From the NCBI RefSeq assembly GCF_022810765.1, contig NZ_CP094494.1, positions 2,046,001-2,110,000 of the forward strand: DNA of 64,000 nucleotides, written 5' to 3'. This document shows positions 9,170 to 18,951 of the stretch, piece after piece; within the stretch, counting starts at the first letter, position 1; each line of letters opens with the position of its first letter. Both the position numbers and the translations under genes were made by a program. The DNA comes from Winogradskyella sp. MH6 (GTDB lineage Bacteria; Bacteroidota; Bacteroidia; Flavobacteriales; Flavobacteriaceae). The notes below the pieces were generated by a model. It made no database searches. It was not told the origin of the DNA and was given only the letters and a program-made list of their open reading frames with translations.

Positions 9170-10282
9170 TTAATTAGAGTTAAATGTTTCTAATGCTGGT
9201 AATGCTTTTAAATCAAAATCAAAAAGACATTGGTTTTCCCATGATGTGCCATTTGTTGAGGTGGCTTCGTTTCCATCAAAGGCTACCCAATCTGGTGCCC
9301 AATAACAAAATCCAATACCATGGTTATTGGGTATATTTTTTATGGTTTGTATCAACCATTCAAAGTATGCTTTTTGTCCTTGAGGTGTAGGTGAAAATTC
9401 ATCCAAAATTTGATCTGAGCTTCCAATATAATTTGTTAGGTTGTCGTTCCACTGTAAAGTGAAAGGATAAGCCACTTCTACCATTAAAATGTCTTTATCG
9501 AAGTTGTTGGCAAGTTCGTTTAATTTTGAAGCAACAAGATCTAAATCTTTGGTTTGAAATTGAGGGTAATAAGATAACCCAATGATGTCAAAATCAATGT
9601 TGTAAGGCTCTAATTCATTAAAAAAGAAAATAGCATTTTCTACACTAGAATGATGTAGCATTATACGTGTTTTGCCTTCGGTGTCAACATCTCGTACAGC
9701 ACGTATAGCTTCAGATACTAGGTCTGTGTAATTGTCCCAATTATTGCTAAAATTGCCCCAAACTCTGCCAAAATCCCATAGAAAACCACTGTCTGTTTCA
9801 TTGCCAATTTGTATAATATCTGGTAATGTGTTTTGGGCTTTTAATTGTTGTACAACATCTTTTGTGTAATTATAAATTGCCACTTTTAGTTGGTCGATAT
9901 TCATATTTTGCCAAGCAACTGGCGGAGTTTGTGTGCCAGGATCTGCCCAATAATCACTATAATGAAAATCGAGTAAAAAGTCCATGTTACGAGCTTTTAT
10001 TTTTTGGGCATAAGTCTTTACATCTTCAAGTCCGTTTTGTCCATCTTGTGGTGTATGCCAAAGTTTTAAGCGGACTAAGTTGGTGCCTTTAGACCTTACG
10101 AAATCTAATAATTCAACAGAGTTACCATCTTCATCTTTATAGTTTAGGTCATAGTTTTCTAACTCACTTTGAAACGACAAATCCATGCCTTTGTATAATT
10201 GATTTGAAGTTGCATCATTTGAGTCATCATTACTAGAACAAGACGTTAAAATGATTAGGCATATAATCCAATACTTTTTCAT
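9170..10282 (-). CDS. GH53 arabinogalactan endo-beta-1,4-galactanase, lipoprotein
   Basis: Predicted surface or periplasmic endo-galactanase of 370 residues, cutting beta-1,4-galactan. The ATG at 10282 (MKKYWIICLIILTSC) gives a lipobox LTSC and is preferred over the upstream in-frame ATG at 10312. GH53 hallmarks are the opening YKGMDLSFQSELENY, the segment GTNLVRLKLWHTP, DFHYSDYWADPG, the catalytic acid/base region QIGNETDSGFLW, and the likely nucleophile in ILMVEVAYPF. No SusC/SusD pair or other glycosidase is nearby, so it is not in a visible polysaccharide-utilisation locus. Confidence 0.92.
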   Translation of the reverse strand: MKKYWIICLIILTSCSSNDDSNDATSNQLYKGMDLSFQSELENYDLNYKDEDGNSVELLDFVRSKGTNLVRLKLWHTPQDGQNGLEDVKTYAQKIKARNMDFLLDFHYSDYWADPGTQTPPVAWQNMNIDQLKVAIYNYTKDVVQQLKAQNTLPDIIQIGNETDSGFLWDFGRVWGNFSNNWDNYTDLVSEAIRAVRDVDTEGKTRIMLHHSSVENAIFFFNELEPYNIDFDIIGLSYYPQFQTKDLDLVASKLNELANNFDKDILMVEVAYPFTLQWNDNLTNYIGSSDQILDEFSPTPQGQKAYFEWLIQTIKNIPNNHGIGFCYWAPDWVAFDGNEATSTNGTSWENQCLFDFDLKALPALETFNSN

Positions 10283-10330
10283 TCTGATTTTCTTAATTCT
10301 GGACTTGTACATTATTAGATTTAAGAACTA

Positions 10331-10699
10331 TTATTCCGAAATTTCTTGACCAAATTTAATCAAATTTCCATCGAGGTCTATAATGGCAAATTCACGCATG
10401 CCATAAGGATGATTTTTTAAGGTTCCGTTTGGGTGAATTACATCAAAAGTCTTTAATTCTTCATAGAGCGTATCTATGTCTTCTACATCTACATAACAAC
10501 TTGTGTTTTCTGGGTGAATTTTGTCGTTGCATTTCCAAAAATGAACCACAAAATTATCACGTGCAATTACAGCATAATTGTCGTCTAAGTAGCCAACCTT
10601 ATTAAAGCCAAGTTTGGTTTTATAGAACTCTACAGTCTTTTTGATATTCAAAGATGCTAAAACAGGAATGCCTTTTAGGAGGTGAGATTTTCGTTCCAT
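10331..10699 (-). CDS. VOC-fold (glyoxalase/bleomycin-resistance-like) protein
   Basis: A 122-residue protein with two beta-alpha-beta-beta-beta modules of the vicinal-oxygen-chelate fold: IPVLASLNIKKTVEFYKTKLGF, then VDVEDIDTLYEELK, and a C-terminal REFAIIDLDGNLIKFGQ. His-53-region FVVHFWKC and the terminal Glu-type position are in the places usual for metal ligands. Related proteins bind bleomycin-like drugs or act as lyases; the activity is unknown. It precedes the GH53 gene on the same strand. Confidence 0.85.
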   Translation of the reverse strand: MERKSHLLKGIPVLASLNIKKTVEFYKTKLGFNKVGYLDDNYAVIARDNFVVHFWKCNDKIHPENTSCYVDVEDIDTLYEELKTFDVIHPNGTLKNHPYGMREFAIIDLDGNLIKFGQEISE

Positions 10700-10777
10700 T
10701 TTTAATTGATGTTTTTGTATGTCTTTAAAAATAGGGAATTATGATGCACTATTATCTTAATAGAATAATAAAACTGC

Positions 10778-10785
10778 TATCTTTG
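10778..10785 (+). promoter_or_regulatory. -7 element TATCTTTG of argS
   Basis: TATCTTTG matches TAnnTTTG and lies 33 bases before the argS ATG. No clear -33 TTG box. Confidence 0.6.
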
Positions 10786-10818
10786 CAACCATTTTAAAAA
10801 GCTAAAATTAACACAAAT

Positions 10819-12954
10819 ATGAAGCTTCAGGATACTTTAGAATTACATGTAAAAGCAGCTGTAAAGGAATTGTTTCAGGCAGATTTAGAATCTGTAGAAT
10901 TTCAGGCAACTCGTAAGGAGTTTGCAGGAGATATAACTGTTGTTGTTTTTCCTATGTTGCGTGTGGTAAAAGGAAATCCTGTAGCTATTGGTGAGCAGAT
11001 AGGGCAATATCTTAAAGATAATGTGGCCTTGGTTAAAGGATTTAATGTGGTTAAAGGCTTTTTGAATATTGAAATTGATGATTCATATTATATAGATTTC
11101 TTTAACAGCATTAAAGACCAAAATAACTATGGTTTTGCCAGTTTAAAAGACGATAAAGCTGTAATGGTAGAATATTCTTCGCCTAACACCAATAAACCAT
11201 TGCATTTAGGACATGTTAGAAACGTGCTTTTAGGCTATTCGGTTTCTGAAATTTTAAAAGCTTCGGGAAAGAAGGTCTATAAAACCCAAATCATCAACGA
11301 TAGAGGTATTCATATTTGTAAAAGTATGTTGGCTTGGAAAAAGTTTGCTGACACAGGTATAGATGGCGAAAGAGAAACTCCTGAAACTACTTCGAATTCA
11401 GAATTGAAAAAAGGGGATAAACTGGTTGGTAAATATTATGTGGAATTCGATAAAGTGTTTAAAAAAGAAACGAATTTGATTTTGAATGAAATTTCAGAAG
11501 AGAATTTTATAAGATTTACTTCAGTTGAAATTAAGCAACTTAAAGTTTTGAAAGCCAAAGTAACTGAATTAAAAAAAATACTCTCGAATAAAGAGCGATC
11601 TCTGAATCTCGATGGGTTCAAAGGGTTAAATACTCATTTAGAGATAACCATTGAAGGTGCTGTTGATAATAATTGTTTATGGAAGGATGTTGTTAAGAAG
11701 TATGATAAAAGATTAATGGATAATAAAATATTGTCTAACCCTAATCATTTAAAAGAAATAGAGAATATTCTCAAAGATGTTATAACTGCTGAACAACGAG
11801 TATTAGATACAGAGTATGAAATAAAAGAGATTGCTAAAAAGAAAGCTCCAATCCTTTTAGAAGCCCAAGAAATGCTTCGTAAATGGGAAGCAGGAGATGC
11901 TGAGGTTGTTGCCCTATGGGAAAAAATGAATGGTTGGGTTTACGAAGGTTTTGAAGAAACTTACAAAGCTATTGGTGTTGATTTTGATAAATATTACTAC
12001 GAAAGCCAAACCTATCTTTTAGGAAAAGAATTTGTTGCCGAAGGTTTAAAAAGCGGTGTGTTCTTTAAAAAAGAGGATGGATCTGTTTGGTGCGATTTAA
12101 CTGAAGATGGTCTTGATGAAAAAATAGTGCTTAGGGCAGACGGAACAGCAGTTTATATGACCCAAGATATTGGTACAGCTATACAACGTATTAAAGATTA
12201 TCCAGATGTTGGAGGTATGGTGTATACTGTTGGTAATGAGCAAGATTATCACTTTAAAGTACTGTTTTTAATTCTTAAAAAACTAGGCTTTGATTGGGCA
12301 AAAAATCTATATCACCTAAGTTATGGTATGGTAGATTTACCAAGTGGTAAAATGAAGAGTAGAGAAGGAACTGTAGTAGATGCTGACGACCTTATTCAAG
12401 AAATGGCAGATACTGCTGAAGAGATTTCTAAAGAATTAGGAAAGTTAGACGATTATTCAGAAGACAATAAAAAAGCACTTTATAAAACCATTGGTTTGGG
12501 TGCGCTTAAATATTACATCTTAAAGGTAGATCCTAAAAAGCGAATTTTGTTCGACCCTAAAGAGTCCATAGATTTTCAGGGAAATACAGGGCCTTTTATT
12601 CAGTACACTTACGCTAGAATTCAATCTATATTAAGAAAGTCTAACATTGACGAAAATGCAACTCTAAGCGCAGCCGAAGTGTCACTTCAAGATAAAGAAC
12701 GAGATCTCCTTAAGCAGTTAGAGCAATTTCCAGAAGTTATTCAAAATGCTGCAGAACAACATAGTCCTGCATTGGTCGCTAATTATACTTACGATTTGGT
12801 GAAAGATTTTAACTCGTTCTATCAAAATGTATCTATTTTAGGTGCAGATAAGGAAGAAGAAAAAATCTTTAGAGTACAGTTGTCTAAAACCGTTGGACAG
12901 ACCATAAAAAATGCATTTAGCGTTTTAGGTATTGATGTGCCAGAGCGCATGTAG
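10819..12954 (+). CDS. argS: Arginyl-tRNA synthetase with an extra internal segment
   Basis: Charges tRNA-Arg with arginine. The protein has 711 residues, against about 590 in typical Bacteroidota ArgS. The HIGH-type motif HLGH is at residues 129-132, INDRG at 160-164, and the KMSKS-type loop KMKSREG at 511-517. The C-terminal anticodon-binding domain is intact. About 120 residues (roughly 218-338, bases 11470-11832) replace the short link that normally joins EFDKVFKKE to AKKKAPILLEAQ. The extra part is Lys/Glu/Asn-rich, probably helical, in frame, and without intein splice motifs. Both sides continue as normal ArgS, so the gene is probably functional. Confidence 0.95.
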   Translation: MKLQDTLELHVKAAVKELFQADLESVEFQATRKEFAGDITVVVFPMLRVVKGNPVAIGEQIGQYLKDNVALVKGFNVVKGFLNIEIDDSYYIDFFNSIKDQNNYGFASLKDDKAVMVEYSSPNTNKPLHLGHVRNVLLGYSVSEILKASGKKVYKTQIINDRGIHICKSMLAWKKFADTGIDGERETPETTSNSELKKGDKLVGKYYVEFDKVFKKETNLILNEISEENFIRFTSVEIKQLKVLKAKVTELKKILSNKERSLNLDGFKGLNTHLEITIEGAVDNNCLWKDVVKKYDKRLMDNKILSNPNHLKEIENILKDVITAEQRVLDTEYEIKEIAKKKAPILLEAQEMLRKWEAGDAEVVALWEKMNGWVYEGFEETYKAIGVDFDKYYYESQTYLLGKEFVAEGLKSGVFFKKEDGSVWCDLTEDGLDEKIVLRADGTAVYMTQDIGTAIQRIKDYPDVGGMVYTVGNEQDYHFKVLFLILKKLGFDWAKNLYHLSYGMVDLPSGKMKSREGTVVDADDLIQEMADTAEEISKELGKLDDYSEDNKKALYKTIGLGALKYYILKVDPKKRILFDPKESIDFQGNTGPFIQYTYARIQSILRKSNIDENATLSAAEVSLQDKERDLLKQLEQFPEVIQNAAEQHSPALVANYTYDLVKDFNSFYQNVSILGADKEEEKIFRVQLSKTVGQTIKNAFSVLGIDVPERM

Positions 12955-13003
12955 ATTTATTAAGAAATATCTTACCAAACATAGTTGTTGCAGTAGTTTT
13001 AAC

Positions 13004-13024
13004 AGATTGCTAGGCAATCTTTTG
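13004..13024 (+). terminator. Terminator after argS
   Basis: A 7-base stem, AGATTGC (13004-13010) and GCAATCT (13014-13020), with loop TAG, is followed by a short T run. It lies 50 bases after the argS stop. Confidence 0.6.
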
Positions 13025-13071
13025 ACCGTTTTTGAGTATCTTAGGAGAGGTTGAAATTAAAGAGTTACGCT

Positions 13072-14367
13072 ATGCAAACTACACGGTATTTTAAAACTTT
13101 AGCCAACACATTTCTTACTGTTTTGTTGGTGACATTTACTTTAACTGCTCAGGAGAATTTCTCAGAGTTTAGTGGTAAAGTGGTAGATGGTAAAACAAAT
13201 AAGGCTCTAGAGGCAGTTAGTCTTAATGTTAATGAAACTAATGTAAGTACCATTACAAATTCTGAAGGAGCGTTTGTTTTAAAAGTCTCAAAAGCGCATT
13301 TAGATTCTAAGGTTATTGTTAGTTTATTGGGTTATAATACTAGAGTTGTTCCGTTATCTGAATTATCTGGTAAAGACAATACAATAGAATTGTATAGAGC
13401 AGTTACAGAACTCTCTGAAGTAAATATTTCAGCGTTTAAGAATGCAGAAAGTTTGGTGAGAAAGGTGTTTGACAAAAAAAGCAAAAACCATCAAGACGAA
13501 TCGGTTTACATGACCGCTTTTTACAGAGAAACCATAAAACGACGAAATAGAAATGTATCGCTCACCGAAGCTGTAGTTAACATTCTAAAGTATCCTAACA
13601 GGTCTTCTATAAGGGATGCTATATCATTAAATAAAGCAAGGAAAAGTACTGATTATAAGCGACTAGATACAGTATCTGTAAAACTTCAAGGAGGTCCATT
13701 TTCAGCCATTTATTTGGATATTATGAAATATCCTGAATATATTTTTACTGATGCTACTATAGGCAGCTATAACTTTTCTTTTGATACTCCATCTAATATT
13801 AATAACAGAAACGTTTATGTGGTAAATTTTAGTCCTAAAAACAACGCTTTAAATTATAGTTACAATGGCAAGTTATTTATAGATGTAGAATCTTTGGCAT
13901 TAGCGAGCGCAGATTATACTTTAGACCTTAGCAATAAAAGTAGAAGCAAAAATCTATTGGTAAAAAAGAAACCAAGTAATGTTATTGTTTATCCTTTAGA
14001 AGCTCATTACAAAGTTAATTACAAGGAGAAAGAAGGAAAATGGTATTATAGTTATTCTAACTTGTTTTTGAAATTTAAGGTGAATAAAAAGCGGCAAATT
14101 TTTAATAAAGTCTATTCTTTATCTAGTGAAATGGCAGTAACAGATTGGGAAATAAATTCTACAAATAAAAGAATAAAAAGTAAGGACAAATTAAGGCCTT
14201 CTGTTATTATTACAGATGCAATTTCGGGTTTTTCAGATTCTGATTTTTGGGGGAAATACAACCTCATAGAACCAGATAAATCCATTGAGTCTGCAATAGA
14301 AAAAATTAAAAAGAATATTGAAAGACAAAAAGAGAAAGATGAACGTTCGGTTAATGGAAATCCTTAA
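13072..14367 (+). CDS. Exported protein with carboxypeptidase-regulatory-like (CarboxypepD_reg-like) domain
   Basis: A 431-residue exported protein. The ATG at 13072 (MQTTRYFKTLANTF) is preferred to an in-frame TTG at 13051. After the signal peptide (ending near LTAQ) comes an Ig-like CarboxypepD_reg domain (FSGKVVDGKTNKALEAVSL to VISLLGYNT-like VIVSLLGYNT, about residues 30-105), known from the N termini of Bacteroidota surface proteins. The rest resembles uncharacterised flavobacterial proteins (VYMTAFYRETIKRRNRNVSLTEA, split here as VYMTAFYRETIKRR and NRNVSLTEA) and ends in a charged coiled tail. Function unknown. Confidence 0.88.
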   Translation: MQTTRYFKTLANTFLTVLLVTFTLTAQENFSEFSGKVVDGKTNKALEAVSLNVNETNVSTITNSEGAFVLKVSKAHLDSKVIVSLLGYNTRVVPLSELSGKDNTIELYRAVTELSEVNISAFKNAESLVRKVFDKKSKNHQDESVYMTAFYRETIKRRNRNVSLTEAVVNILKYPNRSSIRDAISLNKARKSTDYKRLDTVSVKLQGGPFSAIYLDIMKYPEYIFTDATIGSYNFSFDTPSNINNRNVYVVNFSPKNNALNYSYNGKLFIDVESLALASADYTLDLSNKSRSKNLLVKKKPSNVIVYPLEAHYKVNYKEKEGKWYYSYSNLFLKFKVNKKRQIFNKVYSLSSEMAVTDWEINSTNKRIKSKDKLRPSVIITDAISGFSDSDFWGKYNLIEPDKSIESAIEKIKKNIERQKEKDERSVNGNP

Positions 14368-14451
14368 GTTTTAAGAGGTGTTTTCTACCCTTTTCGGAAA
14401 TTTATAGAATTAAAGATTAGTTAGTTAAATGTTCTTGTTCTGTTGTGGTTT

Positions 14452-15726
14452 TTATTTTTTTGACTTCAAGCTACATCGATAAACATAACCAAGACTCAGT
14501 TCTGTAAAATCGGCTTGTCCAAGATTTGCATTAATATGCGCGCCAATAAAGATATTGTGTTTAGGTGCCATATTTGTAGACCATAAATAGTATTTTAATC
14601 CCATTCTGGCAGATACTGTACGCTTTATTTCATAATACCAATCTAATTCGCCTAAGACTTCAATAGTAACGTCATTAGCGTTTTGATAGGTGTATCCTTG
14701 GTTTAGTTTCCAGTCAATTTTATAAAAAGGTTTGTAGATGTTTAATCCTAAATCAAACTCAAAACCAAAATGATCAATTAACAGTTCTGATGTTGCAAAA
14801 AGCCCAAAATTTGTAGCATAACCATAAGGATTGTCCGCAAAATGAGGATATTGCTCTTCAACTAAAACTTCATTGTTTTTTATGTAGTCATAGTAGTGCT
14901 CATAAAATCTATAATAAAAGCCACCTCCAAACTTAAAGGTGTTGTTGATTATTTTTCCGGCTGAGGCAGAAAAACTATAAACTTCTTTTTTGGTGTTAAA
15001 TTTTTCTGATAAAACATTTTGACCAATACCTATTCTACTAGAAAAATAGGTTTGAGATGTAGACGAAAATTCAGGCTTTTTAAATTCTGTAGTTTCTTTC
15101 GGGTTTTCAAACCTTGCAGAAATACTTGCCGCTATTGAATTAAGACCTTGGTTTGGTAAACGTGTATGTCCATTAGAGTGATGCAAGTAGCCTAAGCCAA
15201 CTCTCCAATCTGTACGTTTCTTTTTAAGAATAGAGTAGTATAAAAATGACCTAAAAGACCAATTTAATTTTGTGGTTATTGCTCTGTTGAATGGGTTTGT
15301 TTGCTCATCATATTGAGTATCCATATAAGAACCACCTATACCAATATTCAAATTTAAATCTTCCGAGAATACAGATTTTAGAATTGAAAATTCCATAAAT
15401 GGCATTACAGAGTATGCTTTACCAACCTTATCAGTATTACCAAAATCTGTGTAACCAAATATAATACCTGTTGTAGGGTAATTGAGTCTTGCAGCCCATT
15501 CTTTTTCTGGATTGTAATTATAATTTCCAATACTTAAGAATAGATTTTTTTGAAGGTCTGTTTTTGGAAAAAATGTATTTGCTTCGAGGGTTTTTCCTAG
15601 TATTAATTCGGGTGTAAAAAAATAGGTTTCATCTACATTGTATTCATCATTTTGAGCAATTATTGCACTATTGAAGACTAACAAAAAAAAGCAAATAGGA
15701 TGTTTAATGGCTTTATGTAAAGTCAT
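14452..15726 (-). CDS. PagL-like acyloxyacyl hydrolase / lipid A deacylase family outer-membrane protein
   Basis: A 424-residue predicted outer-membrane beta barrel with a signal peptide (to IIAQ). The segment GLGYLHHSNGHTRLPNQGLN carries the His-x-Ser pair and spaced Asn residues of the PagL family, which removes an acyl chain from lipid A; the acidic third residue cannot be assigned with certainty. The remaining strands look like typical alternating barrel segments. The gene starts 29 bases after the TonB-receptor stop on the same strand, so it is probably the last gene of the fecR-receptor operon. Enzyme activity is inferred. Confidence 0.75.
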   Translation of the reverse strand: MTLHKAIKHPICFFLLVFNSAIIAQNDEYNVDETYFFTPELILGKTLEANTFFPKTDLQKNLFLSIGNYNYNPEKEWAARLNYPTTGIIFGYTDFGNTDKVGKAYSVMPFMEFSILKSVFSEDLNLNIGIGGSYMDTQYDEQTNPFNRAITTKLNWSFRSFLYYSILKKKRTDWRVGLGYLHHSNGHTRLPNQGLNSIAASISARFENPKETTEFKKPEFSSTSQTYFSSRIGIGQNVLSEKFNTKKEVYSFSASAGKIINNTFKFGGGFYYRFYEHYYDYIKNNEVLVEEQYPHFADNPYGYATNFGLFATSELLIDHFGFEFDLGLNIYKPFYKIDWKLNQGYTYQNANDVTIEVLGELDWYYEIKRTVSARMGLKYYLWSTNMAPKHNIFIGAHINANLGQADFTELSLGYVYRCSLKSKK

Positions 15727-15755
15727 GTTAGGGTTATTTGTTGTACAAATAACAA

Positions 15756-18053
15756 TTAAAAATTAACTCTAAAGCTCAAATTGGGTGTAAATTTTAAAGA
15801 TCTATTATCAACTTCAACAATGTCATTGTCTGAATCTAATGTGTAATAGCGGTTTATAATATTGTTTTGGTTAAGCATATTCCATACAGAAGCACCAGCT
15901 TCGGCTTTTATACCTTTTGATAGTTGAAACTTATAAATAGCTGATAAATCGGCTCTAAAATAATCTGATAATCTGGAGCTATTTGGGCTTTGATATTCTA
16001 TAGTTGAATTGCTGTTGTCTTGTATGTTTAAAGGTTTTGTGTAAGCTCTGCCAGAGTGCCAATTAAGACCTAAACCTATTTTGAAGTTTTTTAAACTATA
16101 GGTGAGAGATGCGTTGGCTACATGAGTTAAATCTACACTGTTTGGGAAGGGATTTCCGTCATTAATAACATCAAAGGTATAATCGTTGTTGCTTAAAGTG
16201 TAACTCAACCATGTACTAAAATTATTAAAACGTTTATTTATTAAAAAATCTAAACCTGTAACGGTATATGAGCCTTTGTCATTCACAAATTGAAATTGAT
16301 TTTGAAAGCCTTGACTTTGAGCCGTAATGCCTTCTACATTTTTATAGTAGCCTTCTAGTGAAACCAATAAGTTGTTTTGATTGTAACTTAAGCCTAATGA
16401 AATTTGCTGACTTTTTACAAGTGGTACATTTTCTAAATTTGATAATTGCCATCGTCGTTTTTCAATACCAAAAAAATCTTGTTGCAAGTCTATTACCTGA
16501 GAAATAGTTTGGCTTTTAAGTTCTCCTAAAACTTCTAATCTTACGTGGTCAGATATTTTTTGATTAAAAGCAAATCTTGGCTCAAGTACCAATTCTTTTA
16601 GTTTTTCAAAATAACTTATTCGTGCGCCTAAACGTATGTATGTATTGTGAGATTTTGAGTAACGCTCGGTTTCACCAAAAATAGCGTGTGTTCTTACAAT
16701 TTCTTTTACCAAACTTGTAAAATTTGGATTAGATACATCTTCAAAATTAGTAACACCTACTTCATTAAATTGATAGCCTCCTCTAACTTCAATATCATTA
16801 TCTATAATTTTTTTTACATCGAAACGTAAACCATAATCTTCAACTTTATTTTCTTGAATGAGTAATTGGCTATTGGTCACATCATTATTTTGAGCATCTA
16901 AATCGTAATGAGAATAATATACTTGGGCAGATGTATGTATATCATTCTTAAAAGTCTTAGAATAGGTAGCACTTGCACCATAGCTAACTTGGTTAAGTGC
17001 GCTTCTGGTTTCTTGTATATTATTGTCAGAATTTGCAAATACCTGATTGTAATCTAGGTTGTTATAAATATTAAGCAGACTAATTCTAAGCTTAGATGAA
17101 TCATTAATGTCGTAAAGAAACTTGGCGTTAACATCATAAAATAAAAATCGTTCATCTAATGCCAAAAGTGTATTTACATCATTTGTAGTGTTGAGTTCAG
17201 AATCTCTAAAAATTCTATCAAAATAAGCGTCATAAGTCTCGGAAACCAAAACGTCTGTAAAAGAACGTCGCGCAGAGAGTTGTAATTCGGTTTTTTTACT
17301 CAATGGCACTTTTGCATAACCATCTACGCTGAGTAAATTACTTCCCAAACCTGCACTAAACTTTTGGTCTAAATCATCTACATTTTTAATAGAAATAGTG
17401 CCAGAAACACCATTGCCATAAAGGGCACTTGTACCATTTTTAGAAATACGAATATCATCTGATAAATAAGGATTAAATGCTGAAATTAATCCAAAAAAAT
17501 GTCCAGATTGATACATACGTATGCCTTCGTACAGAATAAGGTTTTGGTCGTTAGTGCCGCCTCTTACATTAATATTAGAAATACGTTCGTCTACACTTGT
17601 AACACCTGGTAGGTTTTGTACTATTTGGAGAACATCTGGTTCTATTAAGCCTGGTAAAATATCAAAGGCATTGGCATCTACTGTTATGGTACCATTATTG
17701 GTTTTAGAAATACCTCTAGATAAGTAATTATTTACTACAACTTCTTCTAGCCTATGTACTATTTTGTCGCTTGGTGTTATGGCAATAAAGCGTCGGCTTA
17801 AAACTTCAAAGTTAAGATTGGTAATTGTTTTTAGCTTATCCAGAGCTTCTTCTAAAGAAAGGTCTTCTTTAAGAGGGTATAGCTCTATATTTAAAACGGT
17901 TTTAGTCTCAAATGAAAATTTTACCTCATAGCGTTTTTCTAAAATTTCTAGAATTTGAACGAGTTGTTGTGGTTCCTCTTTTTGACTATGTGCAAGATTA
18001 GAGAAGATAGAAATTAGGAGAAGTAAAACAATACGATGTAAAAGTTTATTCAC
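15756..18053 (-). CDS. TonB-dependent receptor with STN signalling domain
   Basis: Outer-membrane, TonB-energised receptor of 765 residues. Order of parts: signal peptide (1-23), an STN (secretin/TonB short N-terminal) domain at about 30-95, a plug domain (VVVNNYLSRGISKTN to SGTISIKNV, about 108-225) and a 22-strand-type barrel ending in RVNF. An STN domain together with the FecR and sigma genes directly upstream marks it as a transducing receptor: ligand binding outside would release the sigma factor inside. It overlaps fecR by eight bases. No SusD partner is present, so a glycan ligand is not specially supported; the ligand is unknown. Confidence 0.93.
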   Translation of the reverse strand: MNKLLHRIVLLLLISIFSNLAHSQKEEPQQLVQILEILEKRYEVKFSFETKTVLNIELYPLKEDLSLEEALDKLKTITNLNFEVLSRRFIAITPSDKIVHRLEEVVVNNYLSRGISKTNNGTITVDANAFDILPGLIEPDVLQIVQNLPGVTSVDERISNINVRGGTNDQNLILYEGIRMYQSGHFFGLISAFNPYLSDDIRISKNGTSALYGNGVSGTISIKNVDDLDQKFSAGLGSNLLSVDGYAKVPLSKKTELQLSARRSFTDVLVSETYDAYFDRIFRDSELNTTNDVNTLLALDERFLFYDVNAKFLYDINDSSKLRISLLNIYNNLDYNQVFANSDNNIQETRSALNQVSYGASATYSKTFKNDIHTSAQVYYSHYDLDAQNNDVTNSQLLIQENKVEDYGLRFDVKKIIDNDIEVRGGYQFNEVGVTNFEDVSNPNFTSLVKEIVRTHAIFGETERYSKSHNTYIRLGARISYFEKLKELVLEPRFAFNQKISDHVRLEVLGELKSQTISQVIDLQQDFFGIEKRRWQLSNLENVPLVKSQQISLGLSYNQNNLLVSLEGYYKNVEGITAQSQGFQNQFQFVNDKGSYTVTGLDFLINKRFNNFSTWLSYTLSNNDYTFDVINDGNPFPNSVDLTHVANASLTYSLKNFKIGLGLNWHSGRAYTKPLNIQDNSNSTIEYQSPNSSRLSDYFRADLSAIYKFQLSKGIKAEAGASVWNMLNQNNIINRYYTLDSDNDIVEVDNRSLKFTPNLSFRVNF

Positions 18054-18936
18054 GCTTTAATACAATAGAAGTTCCAGACTTACTATAGCTTAAATTTAAT
18101 GGTATTGTTACAGATTGCAATGCTAAATCTAAATTTTTATGAGTAAAACCTCCGGTGTATAGTCGGTTGGCATCAGCTTTATCTATAACAATTTTTATGT
18201 CGTAATAATTTTCTAATTCGGTAATAACGTGTTTAAGAGGTGTGTTTGTGAAGTTACTTTCACCACGCAACCAAGCTGGTTGCGTAGTGATTTCTTTTTC
18301 ATTAGCAAATAACTTCCCATCAATTATTTTTAGACCATTTCCTGGTCGTAACTCTGTGTAATTGTCTTTTGTTTTAACGCCAACTAAGCCTTCGTAGCAT
18401 CTCACTTCAAAATAACCATTGCGTTGGTTTATATTAAACTGAGTACCGAGAACACTAACAATTCCTTGGTCTGTAACAACATCAAACTTTTCGCCTTTGG
18501 CAACTTTAAAAAATGCTTCACCACTAAGTTTAACTTCTCGTTTGTCACCCCATTTACTTTCGTTGAAAACCAAGTTAGAGTTTGCATTAAGGATCACTTC
18601 AGAAGCATCTGGTAATTCTATTGTTGTTTGCGAGGCAATTTCTGTATTAAAAGTGCTGTCTAAGGTTGTTGTGTAGTAATAAACACTAAAGCATATAGCT
18701 AATACAGCTGCAATTTTAAGTAGTGGTTTATACCAAGATTGTGTAGATTTTTGCTTCAGTTCAGATTGTAATACATTGTAATTTTTATCCACAGAGAAGT
18801 CTGGAGACTTAAAAGATTTTAATGCTGTATCTAATTGCATTAAATCTTTATAATCCTCTAGCTGCTCAAAAGCTTTTTGCTCTTCTGAGTTAAGATTATG
18901 GTCTAACCATTTTTGTATGAGTTCTTCTCGTGTCAT
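18046..18936 (-). CDS. fecR: FecR-family anti-sigma factor
   Basis: Single-pass inner-membrane anti-sigma factor of 296 residues. The N-terminal cytosolic part should bind the sigma factor; a membrane helix follows (LLKIAAVLAICFSVYYY, about 72-88). The periplasmic FecR domain includes IELPDASEVILNANSNL and GEAFFKVAKGEKF-type motifs. The C-terminal DUF4974-type domain (FTNTPLKHVITELENYYDI) contacts the receptor STN domain in related systems. The start lies 16 bases after a candidate sigma-dependent promoter (18952-18982), separate from that of the sigma gene. Confidence 0.94.
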   Translation of the reverse strand: MTREELIQKWLDHNLNSEEQKAFEQLEDYKDLMQLDTALKSFKSPDFSVDKNYNVLQSELKQKSTQSWYKPLLKIAAVLAICFSVYYYTTTLDSTFNTEIASQTTIELPDASEVILNANSNLVFNESKWGDKREVKLSGEAFFKVAKGEKFDVVTDQGIVSVLGTQFNINQRNGYFEVRCYEGLVGVKTKDNYTELRPGNGLKIIDGKLFANEKEITTQPAWLRGESNFTNTPLKHVITELENYYDIKIVIDKADANRLYTGGFTHKNLDLALQSVTIPLNLSYSKSGTSIVLKRE

Positions 18937-18951
18937 AATTGCATTTCAATA

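Noticed and set aside
11470..11832. Extra argS segment as an intein
   Set aside because: No Cys/Ser/Thr at a splice start, no His-Asn at the end, too short for a full intein, and no homing endonuclease motif.
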